Below are positions 23,401-38,400 of a DNA stretch of 64,000 nt, piece after piece (position 1 is the stretch's first letter; the number at the start of each line of letters is the position of its first letter). The stretch is from Paratinospora sagittata (lineage: Eukaryota > Streptophyta > Magnoliopsida > Ranunculales > Menispermaceae): the NCBI GenBank assembly GCA_035771175.1, contig CM069590.1:35035321-35099320 (forward strand), in the 5' to 3' direction. Made by a program: the position numbers and the translations under genes. The notes under the pieces were generated by a model. That model was not told the DNA's origin. It saw only the letters and a program-made list of their open reading frames with translations, and did no database searches.

Positions 23401-26400
23401 ATGTTGACCTAGGGCGGAGTGGAGAAAGCAAATTTATGTAGCCAAGCTCGTGTAGTGCTGAAAAAAGGCTTAGTTGAATTGAGTTAAGCTCACCCTTTTC
23501 TTTTTGTTTCTTCTAATTGAGCTATTGGCCAATATCAGATTCTTGGTTTTGCTCTAATATGGTGGTAAAGAAACAAAACTAACTGAAAAATGATTGAGTC
23601 ATTGAGTAGAAATTGAGTCGGGCAGTATTTGTTTTTAGGTCTTAGTTAACCTTTTACATTTATATCATTTGTATTAAATTTGGTAGATGGAGCTCACATG
23701 GAATGTTGTATTCTTTTATCTATCAATAACTGCATGCATTTCTGTGCAGTAGCTAAACCATTATGTATGGTGGAGATCATATTCACTTTAGTACCATAGT
23801 AGGTAAACTGAAGGGGAAAGAGAAAATCACCTTGGGGAAAGAGAAATAACTTTGGACTTTCTTGATTTACTATACGATGATAATGTTAATTTTGGTCTGA
23901 ATCATCAATTAAAACCCTTTCGTAAACTATGGTTTTCTCAAAATCGGATTGAGATTATTGACATAATTTCCATTAAATTTGTTCTGACCATGCTAAGAAG
24001 ACACATTTAGGCAATTTCCATTAAATTTGTTAGATGTATTTGCATCTATTTTGCAAATATTGAAAATATCTTTTCGTGTAGAAGCTTTGTAAAATTATAT
24101 ATATATTTTTTTAAAGGAAACTAAAAATAGTATATTAATACGGATAAGAAAATCATAAAATCTGTACAGTGACATGGCATCAACCACCTCTCCCTATATG
24201 GGTACAAAGTTGCCCCAGCCCTTGAACCAATCCCCTAACGCATTTCCGTTAGACAAATTACTATTGGCAACTCAAAAAGATGCTAAGAGATGGGAAGTCT
24301 CCCATACTTTAGCCGCCGAGAGGAACTCATCATGAAATAAGTCATAAGATTTGTCACATATACATATGTAGAAGCTTTGTAAAAGTAATTGTTGTAAAAT
24401 AAACAAAACAAAAACACCAAAAATATAACGTGGTTCGGTTCTATGGCCTACGTCCACGGGAGAAGAGAGAAGAGTATTTCTTATTGATCTTGTCTCAATG
24501 TGAGAGCATGTATAAATAGATATACAGGGCTGTATACTTTACAAACTTAGTAGATGATATAAATGGCAACTTCTACAACACTCTTTCTTGTACATGGTAA
24601 CACAATCCCATAGATTGCTCACTCTTCTCCGCAACACTCCCCCTCAAGCTGGTGAGTAAAGGTTTATCATTCCCAGCTTGGACACATTTATTTGAAATAC
24701 AGAATGGCTTAACCCTTTAGTGAGCATATCGGCGAGCTGATTATTGGTAGACACATATGGAGTACAGATCAACCCAATATCAAGCTTCTCTTTAATGAGG
24801 TGTCTATCAATCTCTATATGCTTGGTTCGATCATGTTGAACTGGGTTGTGGGCAATGCTGATGGCTGACTTATTATCACAATAGAGTCGTCCCAGCGTAT
24901 CTTCAAGTCTCCCAAAATTATCTGTAACCATAATAGCTCACACACCCCTTGTGCCATTGCTCAAAATTCTACTTCCGCGCTAGATCTTGCCACTACATTC
25001 TGCTTTTTACTTCGCCATGTCACCAAGTTTCCACCAAGAAATGTACAATATCCTGTAGTTGATCTTCTGTCAACTACTGAACCAGCATAATCTGCATATG
25101 TATATACTTCAAGAACCACTTCTGTGTGTCGTTTAAATAAGATGCCCTGTCCTGGAGTCCCCTTAAGATACTGTAAGACACGGTTAGCTGCTTGCAAATG
25201 AATATCTCTAGGGTTATGCATAAACTGACTAATTACACTTACTGCATATGCAATATCCGGTCTCGTGTGAGAAAGATAGATGAGTCTTCCTATTAGTCTT
25301 TGATATATCTCCTTATTAAAAGTAGGTGCTTCTTCAGCTTCTCCAAGTTTGCGATTGGGATCAATAGGTGTGGTTACTGGTTTGCATGCTAACTTCCCTG
25401 TCTCTTTAAGAAGATCTGTAATGTACTTCTGTTGAGAAATAAAGATCCCATGTTTGGAGTGTGCCACTTCAATTCCAAGAAAGTACTTTAATCTTCCCAA
25501 ATCCTTAATCTCGAATTCTTTGGCCAAACACTGTTTCAGGCTCTGTTTCTCATGCTCATCGTTTCCTGTCATAATGATGTCATCTACATATACCAAAAGT
25601 GCAGTGACTCCCCCTGAAGCTGAGTGTTTAATGAATAAGGTATGATCCCCTTGGCTCTGCTTGTACCCCATTTCTTTCATTACTTTGGCAAAGCGGCCAA
25701 ACCAGGCTCTTGGAGATTGTTTAAGTCCATACAATGCCTTTTTCGGTTTGCATACTTTACCAGTGGTTAGGCTGTTCTCAAATCCAGGAGGGACTTCCAT
25801 ATAGATCTCTTCTTCCAAATATCCGTGAAGAAATGCATTTTTCACGTCAAATTGTTGCAAGTCCCAGTTGTAGTTGGCTGCCAAAGTGAGTAGTACTCGG
25901 ACAGTATTCATTTTTGCAAATGGTGCAAATGTTTCCAAATAGTCCCCATCGTATGTCTGAGTGTACCCTTTCGCTATGAATCTTGCCTTGTATTTCTCTA
26001 GTGACACATCTGCTTTGTATTTAATTGTATAAACTCATTTGCATCCCACAGGTTTCTTCCCGGTAGGCAGATCAACCAACTCCACGTTGTATTTTTCTCC
26101 AGGGCTTCCATTTCCACATTCATAGCTTGTTTCCAATTTGTATTAGATAAAGCCTCGGATAATGATGTAGGTGTTTGGATATTGTTCAGGCTGGTAAGGA
26201 AACTCTTATGGGTTGGTGAAAACTTCTCAAAGGATACAACATGAGATAGTGGATACAAGGGATGTTTAGTGCATTCCCTTGTTCCCTTTCTAATGGCAAT
26301 GAGAAGATCACTGTCAGGTTCAAAGGCTAAAAGATCATTGTTAGTTTCAGGAACTAATGAAATTTATAAAGGGGGTTCAGGATTTGTTACCTCATTTTCA

Positions 26401-29400
26401 GGGATTGGTTCAGATTCTTGAACTTGCATCGGTTCAGGAGCTGCAACTTTCTTCCTTGAGTACATTTGTTCAGTCATCCGATCCTTAGGTTCATCATTGG
26501 GTACATAAGGTGTAGGAGATTCAAGTTTGGTTTGTTGGAGGTTAAAAGGGTCAAAAAGATCAAAAGAGTTATCAAGGGAGTTCCGATCCTTGTTTTCCAT
26601 GATGACACTCTCCCCATGAAGAGGAGGAGCGGAAAAATAGGGCTCAGGTTCGCAGAAAGTGACATCGGCAGAGACAAAAAAAAATTTTGATGGCGGATGA
26701 TAGCATTTATATCCCTTTTGAGTGGAAGAGTATCCTACAAAGACACACTTGAGAGCTCTGGGGTCCAACTTTCTCCTGTTGGGTTGGTGAACATGGACAA
26801 ATGACACACTCAAATATCTTAGGTATAAGATTATTTGAGATTTTGAGCTTAGGGTAAAATTGACAGAGCTTTTCCATAGGACTTTTAAAACCAACGGTCC
26901 GGGATGGTATGCGGTTAATAAGGTGTGTCGCAGTAAGGACAGCTTCCCCCCAATAGGACTTAGGCATATTATTTTGAAATAAAAGGCTCAGGTTGTATCA
27001 AGCAGGTGACTGTTTTTTCTTTCAGCAACTCCATTTTGTTGTGGGATGTGAACACATGATGATTCATGAAGGATCCTCTCGTTTTGGAAGTAATTGGTCA
27101 AGGTTTGATTAAAATAGTCTCTTGCATTGTCAGATCGAAATCTCTTGATTTTTGCACCAAACTAGGTGTGTATTATGTTATGGAAGGTAGGAAGAACAAA
27201 GCTCACATCAGATTTTTGTTTCAGTAAGAATATCCACAAGACTTTAGTACAGTCATCAATGAAAGACACAAACTATCGGGCTCCAGAAACATTAGGTATT
27301 GGAAAGGGATCTCACTATGAATGAGATCAAAAGGATTTGAAATTCTTTCATTACTAAGTGGAAAAGATATAAGCTTGTGTTTTGCTAGTTCACATACTTC
27401 ACAATGAAAATCTTGAACATCTAGAGACTTAAACAAAAAAGGAAACATGATTTTAAGGGTTCGAAAAGAAGGATGGCCAAGGCGGCGATGATGAAGCCAT
27501 AACTTTTTTTTATTGGAAAACTTGTGCTCGGAGAGAAATAAAGTGTTACTCTTGATCGGATGTACTGGTGTCTCAAGGTAATACAACTCGTCCTGTTCCT
27601 TAGCACGTCCAATCATCGTCCCCAAGTCCTGGTCCTGAAATGCACAGTAAGTAGGGAAGAAGGTTACATTACAACTTAGATCATGGGTCAATTTTTGAAT
27701 AGAGATAAAATTAGTAAATAGTTTAGGAATATGAAGAACATTTTTGAGTGTAAAGGTGGGGCTGATGTGAACATCACCTATACCAACAACTATGGTTAAG
27801 GATCTGTTGTAAAAATAAAATAATGAAAGACACAAAGATGTAACGTGGTTTGGCTCTAAGGCCTACGTCCACGGGAGAAGAGAGAGAATATTTTCTTATT
27901 CTTGATTATGTCTTAATGGAGGGACACCATATATATAGACATATAGGGCTATGCACACTTATAGCTATAATTTCAATTTTAGTAACTCCTAAATAAAATG
28001 ACTACTAAAATTATCATCTTTCCTTAAAGGAAATAAATCCCACAGATTTTGCTCTTCTCCACAACACTCCCCCTCAAGCTGGTGAATAAAGGTTTACCAT
28101 TCCCAACTTGGACACATTTGCTTGAAATGCAGTATGATTTAACTCTTTAGTGAGCACATCGGCGAGCTGATTATTGGTAGACACATATGGAGTACAGATC
28201 AACCCACTATCAAGCTTCTCTTTAATAAAGTGCCTATCAATCTCTATATGCTTGGTTCGATCATGTTGAACTGGGTTATGGGCAATGCTAATTGCAGATT
28301 TATTGTCACAATAGAGTCTCATAGGGCCATCCCAGTGTATCTTCAAATCTGTCAAAATTATCTGCAACCAAAATAGCTCACAAACCCCTTGTGCCATTAC
28401 TCGGAATTCTGCTTCAGTACTAGATCTGGCCACTACATTCTGCTTTTTACTTCGCTATGTCACCAAATTCCCACCAAGAAACGTACAATATCTAGTAGTT
28501 GATCTTCTGTCAACTACTGAACCAGCATAGTCTGAATCAGTATATGCTTCAAGAACCACTCCTGTGTGGCGTTTAAATAAGATGCCCTGTCCTAGAGTCC
28601 CTTTAAGATACTGTAAAATGCGATTAGTTGCTTGCAAATGAATATATTTAGGATTGTGCATGAACTGACTTATTACACTTACTGCATATGCAATATCAGG
28701 TCTTGTGTGAGAGAGATAGATGGGTCTTCCTACTAGTCTTTGATACATCTCCTTATTAATAGTCAACGCTTCTTCAGCTTCTCCAAGCTTGTGATTAAGA
28801 TCAATAGGAGTATTCATTGGTTTGCATGCTAGCTTCCCTGTTTCTTTAAGAAGGTCTGTAATGTACTTCTGTTGAGAAATAAAGATTCCCTGTTTAAAGT
28901 GTGCCACTTCAATCCCTAGGAAGTATTTCAATCTCCCTCTTTCCTTGATCTCAAATTCCTCGGTCAAACACTGGTTCAAATTTTGTCTCTCGTTCTCATT
29001 GTTTCCTGTCATGATGATGTCATCAACATACACTAATAGAGCTGTAACTCCCCCTGAAGTCGAGTGCTTAATAAACAGAGTGTGATCTCCTTGGCTTTGT
29101 CTATATCCCATATTTGTCATTACTTTAGCAAACCGACGAAACCATGCCCTCGGAGATTGTTTAAGTCCATACAGGGCCTTTTTCAATTTACACATTTTAT
29201 CAGTGGTGCCAAATCCTGGAGGCACTTCCATATAGATTTCTTCTTCTAAATCCCCATGTAAAAATGCATTCTTTACATCAGATTGTTGCAGATCCCAGTC
29301 ATAATTAGCTGCCAATGACAAAAGAAGTCTCACAGTATTCATTTTTGCAACCGGAGCAAACGTCTCTTGATAGTCCACACCATATGTCTGAGTATATCCT

Positions 29401-32400
29401 TTGGCTACTAATCTTGCCTTGTAGCGCTCTAGGGACCCATCTGCTTTGTATTTTACTGTATAAACCCATTTGCATCCCACAGGTTTCTTTCCTGCAGGCA
29501 AGTCTACCAACTCCCATGTTGTATTTTTCTCCACGGCTTCCATTTCCACATTCATAGCTTGTTTCCAATTTGTATTAGATAAAGCCTCGGATAATGATGT
29601 AGGAGTCTAGATGTTGTTCAGGTTGGTAAGGAAACTCTTATGGGTTGGCGAAAACTTCTCGAAGGATACAACATGAGATAGTGGATACAAGGGATGTTTA
29701 GTGCATTCCCTTGTGCCCTTTCTAATGGCAATGGGAAGATCATTGTCAGGTTCAAAGGCTAAAAGATCATTGTTAGTTTCAGGAACTAATGAAATTTGTA
29801 AGGAGGGTTCAGGATTTGTTACCTCATTTTCAGGGATTGGTTCAGATTCTTGAACTTGCATCGGTTCAGGAGCTGCAGCTTTCTTCCTTGAGTACATTTG
29901 TCCAGTCATCCGATCCTTAGGCTCGTCATTGGGTACAGAGGGTGTAGGAGATTCGGCCCGTAGCCCATTTCATCTCCAATCATGTTCCCCTTCAACCTAT
30001 TCAGTGGAATTTATTCCTTCCAAACACCCTCACAGTTGGTCAACAATCCAAGCTTAATTCCTTGTTGCCCTTGTTGAATTCGGTGCACCTTTCGCTTGGC
30101 CCTGACAAGTTTTTGTGGACCCTTCATCCTAACGGTATCTTTTCTAGTAATTCTTTTTTCCATTTTCTCATTGATGACGAATCTCTTCAATTTTCTTCTT
30201 TGGTTGATGATGTTTGGAAAGCTCATGTTCCTTCCAAAGTTAAAGAGTTTGGGTGGATTATGACTCATAAAAGGCTTAACGCTGGTGATGTTCTCCAAAA
30301 AAGAATGCCTCATATTTCATTACTTCATCATTGTTGCCCTCTTTGTTTACTGGATGAATAGACTACAAAGTATATGTTTATTACATGTTCTTTTTCTTCC
30401 AGATTGTGGAGGGAATGGCATCAGAAGCTTGGGTGCAGTATCGACGTTATGCGATGAGTGTTTGTCTTTGGGCAACACTCAAGGGTTGTCTAGGGATGGT
30501 TTGAAGGTGATGAGATCGGCCTCCTTATTTTGGATGATTTGGTTAGAACGCAATCAACGTGTTTTCGATAATCAAGCTAGACATGTGGATAATTTATGGG
30601 TCGACATCATTACCATGGCTAGCTCGTTGTTAGTGGCTTTTAAGATCAATGGGGATTATTCGGTCAATGATTGGGTTAGGAATTGGGATAGTTGCTTGTA
30701 CTGAATTGTGTTATCTTGTCTTTGGTGTGTTTTATTTTGGGTGTTTATTTTGCACATATGTTATAGTACCTTTGGTGCTCGTCAGTGTTTGTTGTGCTTC
30801 TTTTCATTTTAAGTTAATATATTTGTTTTGTTTCCTCTCAAAAAAAAAATGAAATTTAAAATACTCAAGCTACAAGCATTTTTTATTTATATTTCCTTAT
30901 GCAGCAAATATTGAGCTAGAAACCTAAATTTTTAATTTGTCATTTGGCATAAACATTATGAAACACTTTATGCACATATTGTGAATGTTTTAATATTTAA
31001 AAAAAATAAAAATAAAAATCTAGAGAGGTGGAGAAGAATGGAAGTAATAAATTTGAAGTACAAAGTTCAAACCTAAAGCATCAAATATAAATGTTTGTAT
31101 ACTCCTAGTAATAACTAGTCAAAAACAAAAAGCATAATAAAAAAAATGAACGAAACAATTATTTCTCATGGATTTGATGCTTTAGTAGTAATAACTAGTA
31201 AAAAAAAAACATAATAAAATGATGAACGAAACAATTATTTCTCATAGATATTCTCCTATCCTCATGTCACCAGTTTGGGCTTTTAAGATGCCACATTAGC
31301 AGGCATGGAGTTAGAGAAGATAATGTATGATTTTATTACAGATAAAGGAAAATGGTCTTGTGGATAGATGAGAATGTTGTTACCTTGTTGCATAGTTATG
31401 TGCAACTGATTTTCTATCTTAAAATGCCAATAGTTGGAGAATATAAACAGCTCATGCAAAAGTTTCAAGTTTCTACCTTAGTAAATGAAAATTGCTAATT
31501 AACACAATGCCTTTAAAAGAAAAAAGTTTTTCAAAAAAGGGAACATCTTAATTGTTTAATTATTGATTATATGTTATGATACTATATGTATCAATCTTTG
31601 ATGGACTACAAGTATTACATAAATGGCGCACCCAATGGATGAAACTCCTGCCATTACAGAGTTTGGGGAAGGGATAACTTATGCATCCTTACCTTTGGGT
31701 TAAAGGTTGTTTTTGAATTTGAACCTATGACTAGGTCACAATAGAGTAATCTCAACCATTACACCAAGGCCACCCTTCATTAAGTATTGCATGCTTTTAA
31801 TTAATTGTTAAAGAACATCTCTCATACCCCACAAAATATTTTATTGTTGATATATAGATTGATCATTGATTTGTTTACCTCTTAGTTGTTTTTTTTTTTA
31901 ATGGAATGGATTAATCTCCATCCATATAAATTGATGCCATTGCTATTCATGTTAACTACTATAAATTCTTTCAAATCTTTATTAAATGATATATTTGACT
32001 AGGGTTTGGCACGAAAGGAATACCACATTTAGTAATCATGATGTGATAATGCCAGGCGTTTACAGGTGGCGAGGATGCATTATTTATTGGATGCCAAAAC
32101 TGGTTCGGCGTAGCTGATGGAGTTGGTCAATGGTCCCTTGAAGGTACTCTTTTACTACGTCAAAATGCAACTTGTACTTGATAAGCTAAGATGTGGCTAA
32201 CCTTTGTTAGGAATGTTGGTGTGTAAGTCATGATCATAACAATTGTTTGGCTAAATTGGGAAACAATTAAAAAAAAAAAAGACTAGTGTAAGGAAGTCTT
32301 ACTTGTTTTTCACACTTTTGTTGAATAGATAATTAGTTTTGTTAATAATTTTGGAATGATTCATGTGCAGCTAAAGAATTGTATGCAACTGAGTCTTCCA

Positions 32401-35400
32401 TGCTGATTTTTTTTTGATTGTACAACTATATTGAAAGCTTTCTTTAAATTGACTTTTAAATTGGATGATATTCGAAACTTAATTAACTTCTTGTTACTTT
32501 TATTGTCCTACAATCAATTCCATAGAGCATGATTGGCCTAACAACATGTAATATACCTCATTTTATGAAAAAAGAATAACATAATATGAATCAGGTATGC
32601 AAAAAAAAAAAGTGACCTTCTAAGCACGCCTCAAGGGAATATAGATATTATAATCAATAAATAATAAAATAATAATGAAGGCAGCCCGGTGTACGAAGCT
32701 CCCGCCTATGCATAGCGTCCCGAGAAAGGGTTGGACCACTTTTGGGTCTATTGTATGTAACCTTACTGATGCAGCAGTGAGAGGAGAAATAGAAGAAATT
32801 AGAATAGAAATAGAAGAAAGGGAGGAAGAAGAGAAGAAGAAGAAAGGGAGAAAGAGATAATCAATATTATTCCATTCAATCAAATTTGTCAAATCCAATT
32901 ACAAACCTATTATTTATAGAAATCTAAAATACTTAATCTGTATCCTACTACAATTTAGAAACTAAAATCCTACAAAATAAAACCACTACAATCTTGCTAA
33001 AATGAGTAACTAGTCTTAATAAAATAAATTACTTTAAATAATAAAAAGTTAATAATAATAATAATATATTTTTTATTATTTCTATTTTCATTCTACATTA
33101 CTTACCTTGCATCGCAAGAGGTTGTTTCAACAACTCGAACAACCCGTGATCATATGGTCACACGATAACAACTCTTATCATTGCGCCAAGGCTCCCCTTC
33201 AAATAATAAAATAATGGATTCATATAATATAAATTTCTCTATAAATAGAGTTGAGAGGTTGAGGTAAGGTTTTGCCCCTCATTTTCTTTGTTCTCTTGAG
33301 ACTCTTCTCCTTTCCTTTTGGTGGGGTGATTTGACTAGAAAGATAAGAAGTTGTCGGAGGAAACTCAAAGTAGAGGTGATAGTAATCTGCTTATATGTTG
33401 TTCAATGTTGATCTCATTCTTAGTTTGGATCCGTTCATATGTATGCTGATATCTAGTGATCTAATCTTGTTCGGAATGCATCATTTGAATATCTTATCTT
33501 ATGGATTTGGGGCCCAATATCAAAGAAATTTAGGTTTCGATTTAATTGGCACTAGCCAAAAAAATCAATGATCATATTTTTGTTTATCCCATTATTGTTT
33601 TGTAAAGCTTTGTGTGCTTGTAAATGATGGTGGTTATGTTGATTCCTTATTATTATTATTTTTGTGTATAGTGCTTGAATACTCTCAAATCGTGATATCA
33701 TCATGATAAAGGTTGTTATTGCTTGATCTATTAGGCTTTTGTTCACTAACCTCTTTCTTGCAGGAGAAGCCGGCCCTTGAGGGGCCACCGTATCGGGGAG
33801 CTCATTTTGCTAGTTGGAGCTCCATTACTTTTTTGATGATTAGTTGAGGTCCTTTCAAAATTAGCAAAGCAAGTATCTAAGGATCCCTCCTCTAAAGGAA
33901 ATATCCTCTCCTGGTGTCATTAATTATAATTCTTCTTCTTCTACTTGTTGTGGAACCGACCTTGAGGGCCCTACATTAGTTATCAAAACATCCTCTTGAC
34001 GGTTGTAGATGAGATAGGCTTGAAGAGGGAGATGACATCCTCGTCTGGATCGATGTGGACATTGCTTTTAACAAATATCTTTGTTGACAACCCACCGTAT
34101 GGAAGGTTAGCATTGGTCTTGAAGGTGGCTTCCTTCATCTCATTGAGGATTATGTATGAAAGGCAAAGAAGTTGGCCCACACAAATTTTGTATAAGATGA
34201 AGGCTTGGAAAATGTGAACTTCATCAAAGTATTTACCCCTTGGAAGGATGTTGTACATTAGAAATGGATTTACCAAGGTCAGTTGGGGAATGAGATGAAA
34301 CTTTTTAATGTCTCTAGCAACCCCTGGGCTTCCTATGATCCTAAGCACAATGGTCGTCATATCTACCCCTGCACTCTTCAACCCTTCCTCTTGTGTAAAA
34401 AAAAGTCAATTTCATCCTATAGAGACTTCTTGATATAGGTCATTCTTTCCAAAATTAGGGTTATATTTTTTCCTCCTGCTCTTGATTGAATTTCTATATC
34501 TCCATTGTCTCTAGAATCCTTGAAGAACTCCAAGTTATAGTAGAACTCATGCACTAGTCTAGGGTAGACTAATGAGGCAACATATGTCACTCCTCCTAAA
34601 CATATATCTCCATTCTCATTCCTTTAAAAAGTTGCATGCCCACGCTTCTAGCCTATTTCACGTCCTTTAGAAACTTGGACACATTGCATATTTGCTTGAC
34701 TTGTTGAATTTGGAGGATGTATACCCTTCTAATCTTGTTGCACTAGTTCTTAGGCTCCCACCTTTGTATTTATTTGTTCCTAATCAGATTGACAATGTGT
34801 TTGAGGATGAGATTGTACCCACTTTCAATGGAGGTTTTCAGCATTATCTTGCCACTAACAGAGGCCGACCTACTTTTGATGCCACGTGGATTAGTCACGA
34901 TGATTTTTGTCACCTTGACCTTGATTTGTTTGAGTTATACCACTATCTTCATTCATTGGAGTTGAGTTCGTTTCAACCAGAGGGGGATTGATATAGGATG
35001 CGTATCTATTATTCCATTACCTCGATTTTTAACAATGATGATCAACTGATCGATTTTGATTGATTTACTTCCTTTTATGTTATTCTTGTTTATTCCTTCA
35101 TTAGTTATTTCTTTATATATTTTATTTCTCTTATATTAGTTCCTTTGATTAGAAATATCATGTTTATTAATTTAGTGTGATAGATGAGCTCCTGCATTTG
35201 TTTTTTTTTTTTAAGGTTATTATTTTAGACTCGATTAGGTTATTATTTGAGAATCCATGATTCTTTCTCTTTGGTTGTTTCAATCATGAAGTCTACAGGC
35301 ACACAATTCAATAGCCCACACTTAAAACATGTTGATAGCTTTTGGCATGATACTATTATTTAAACTTGTCGAGAGTCAAGTTCTTCAAGGTGGGCAAATG

Positions 35401-38400
35401 ATGATGATTAATTAGTATATACTTATTTTAGTAGGATTTTGAGTGATTGATTCTATTAAAATCTAATTATTTCAATTTAGAGGACTTTAATTGCTTGATT
35501 CTAATTGTTTTGTTTGAGTAGGACTTTCGTTGAACTCTTTTTGTAATTGAATTTTAGTTGTAGCGAGATGGATGTTTGGATATAAATTGTGTAATACCCA
35601 CAAAATTTACAACGTTGGAATCCTACCAATGAATGGGTAAAGTAGGAGATACCGTAAAAGTCCAAGAGCAAAACGGGAAATTCACAGAAATTAGGAAATA
35701 CGAAAAGTCGATGGGCGAAATGAGAAATTCACATAAATTAGGAAATATCAAAAAAGTTCAAGGGAAAAATGGGAAATTCACATAAATGAGGAAATATTGG
35801 AAAAGTCCAAGGGCAAAACGAGAAATTCACCTATTTTGTAAATATAAAAAAAGTTCAAGGGCAAAAAGGGAAATTTGAATTTTTGACCCCTATAAATAGA
35901 GGCCTAGGGCTAGTTCAAAATTTGTTTCAGTTCACTCTCTGAGAAAGAGTACCAGTAGAAAAGAACTTTGGAGAAAATTCTGCTAGCTTAACAACAAGTA
36001 GGTTATAGTGAAATTAAGGTGGGAATAACTCCTTAAGTTTGTACATCTTATACACTTCCTTAGTTTATATGTATTTTTCATATTCTGCTTTATTTTTGGT
36101 AAGCAAAGTATTGGGTGATGGTTGACCTGCGCTGATAGCAAAATGCAATCAAGAAAAGGTATACCTTATGTAAAAATCTTTAAATTTCCCTCCATAAAAC
36201 TTAGCATTTTGTGTCCTGTCGTTGAGTTTATCAGCTGGTCAATGCAGGGTAAAGGGAAGTTGTCCTTCGGGCATGCTTTGTTCAGATTCGCCACTTCCCG
36301 TTTGACTTTTTTACCAATACAACGTTTGCGAGCCACATCTCTCTAATGAAGTTAGTGTTTAAGAGTCGATCCACTTCTTCTCGCAATGCCTCAGCTCTTT
36401 CTTGGCTCAGAGGCCTTCGCTTTTGTTTTATAGGGCGTTGGCTCGGGTCGATGTTCAGCTTGTGACATGCGAGTTTTGGTGGGATTCTTGGCATGTCGTT
36501 GTGTGACCAAGCGAACATGTCCAGGTTTGGTAAGAAAAACTGTATGAAGCTCTTTTTGAAAGTAGACTCGGTGTTCTTCCCTACCTTGATCGATCGACCT
36601 GGTTCTTCTGGTATTGCAATCTCCTCTGTCTCGCGCGCAACTTCAACTCGTTTATGTTCCTTGGTTTTATGGTCTAGGTCATTCATTTTCTGTAGAACAA
36701 CTCTAATATATGTCCTCCCCACAGACGATGTCAAATGTTTCAACCAAAAATCTCACCCCCAACAAGCGGGTGACAAAGTCGACTGACTGATATAAGAAAG
36801 TAACCTGCTCCTTTTCCGAGAACCTTCCAAACAATCTTCTCGCTCCCAACCTGCAAAAGGTGGTGGCACCCGGGGGGGTTTCACCTAAAACACTCCGATG
36901 CTTAAGTTAGTCTATGTAAGAGAGAAAAGATACATATAGAGAGTTGGAGGTTTAGAGCATACTTTTTTCTGTAAAATAAGGTCCCTTTTTATAGTCGAGG
37001 GGAAAGTTCCCCGCATTTAATGTTGTTCTCTATCATTGGGAGTGATTTACGCCTTTTCCTTATCAGGACTTGATTGACAATTTTGTGCATTGGGATCTGC
37101 CTGTGGTTTGATCGGGTTTAGGAATTTCGTCTCGAGTCGAGGCCGAGGGGGTGGATGTGCTCATCTAATGGCTGAGGAAGTTGCTCTCAGACACGGCTGA
37201 GGGAGGAGGCCTCGGTTATCAACTGAGGAAGGCCCTCGGCCGTTGGCCGAGTGGTTTCCCCAAGTCATGGTCGGGTGAGCGCTTGCGGGTCGAGGGATCC
37301 TCAATTGTGGCCGAGGGGGGTGCCCTTGGTCGTGGTCGAGGTTGTGTTCCCTCGGCCGGCAGTTGAAGGGCTTTTGGGTATTTTTTCCTTCTTGGGGAAT
37401 TGCTTCGGTCTGAGCCGAAGGTTCCTTAGCCCATGTCCAGGGGTGGCCCCCAGCCCCACTATCATGCATTCTGCTCGTTCTTTCCCTTGTCTCGTTTTGG
37501 GTGCAACATGCTTGATTTAGTGGTCTTCTGATTCCCAATATAAATTCTAATGCTTATGATCAATGGAACATCTGTGAATGTGCAAAATTCTTGCACAACA
37601 AGAACCATCCCTCAATAATGAAGAACTCTCTTGAGCAGAAACTTCAGTCCTAACGATAGAAAATGTCATGACTTCCACAGTTTTTTTTAATAGCATGGTT
37701 CAAAAATCCCGGGAAATTCAGCGAAATTCCACAATTTGTTTCCCTTTTTTTAAGCACTGAAGTGCGAAGTGGATGTAAAATAAAAAATGCAAAAATTTGC
37801 CAAAATAATTTGATAAAATTTCTATTTTTCAATTAAAAAATACAAAAATTCGACAAAAAATTTGATAAAATTTCACAAAATTCGATGAAATTCGGCAGAG
37901 AAGTAAAAAAATGTTATTTTATCAATACAAAACAAAAAAATACCAATACTTTTGTATTATTTACAACTTCATCAATTGACCTAGCAATATAAATTTTAAA
38001 AAATAATTTAACAAGCTAACAAATTATGTAGTTTATGGGATATGCTTTGCAAAAAAGATAAGAAAAGAAGCAATAAATAAATAAAGTTGAAATAAGATAA
38101 AAACTTAAAAATAAATTAAAAGAGTTTCCAAAGCCATCTTCGTATAGTTAACTCTTATAAAACATGATTAAAAAATAATACTTTTAAATAATAAACTAAT
38201 AAATTAAGCTGTGTGGAATTCAAATTATCAAAGTATATGGTCAAGAAGTAAGCCACCACGTTGGCCAATGGGGGCGTCTCCCACACGAGCGGCCTGGGGC
38301 CTAAGTGGATTAGTCGGGTGAAGCCCGAATACCACTTAGTTGTCAAAAAAACAAAGAAAAGAAGCAAGCCACCACAAAATTAAACATCAAAACAAAGAAA

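Noticed and set aside
27221..27835. 204-residue minus-strand frame as an intact copia gene
   Set aside because: Its first residues are translated from element B's LTR and the rest is the cut protease/integrase part of element A.
37161..37538. Overlapping long frames on both strands in the GC-rich segment
   Set aside because: Open frames on both strands follow from the high GC and low stop density. No domain is recognisable and the context fits an LTR or leader.
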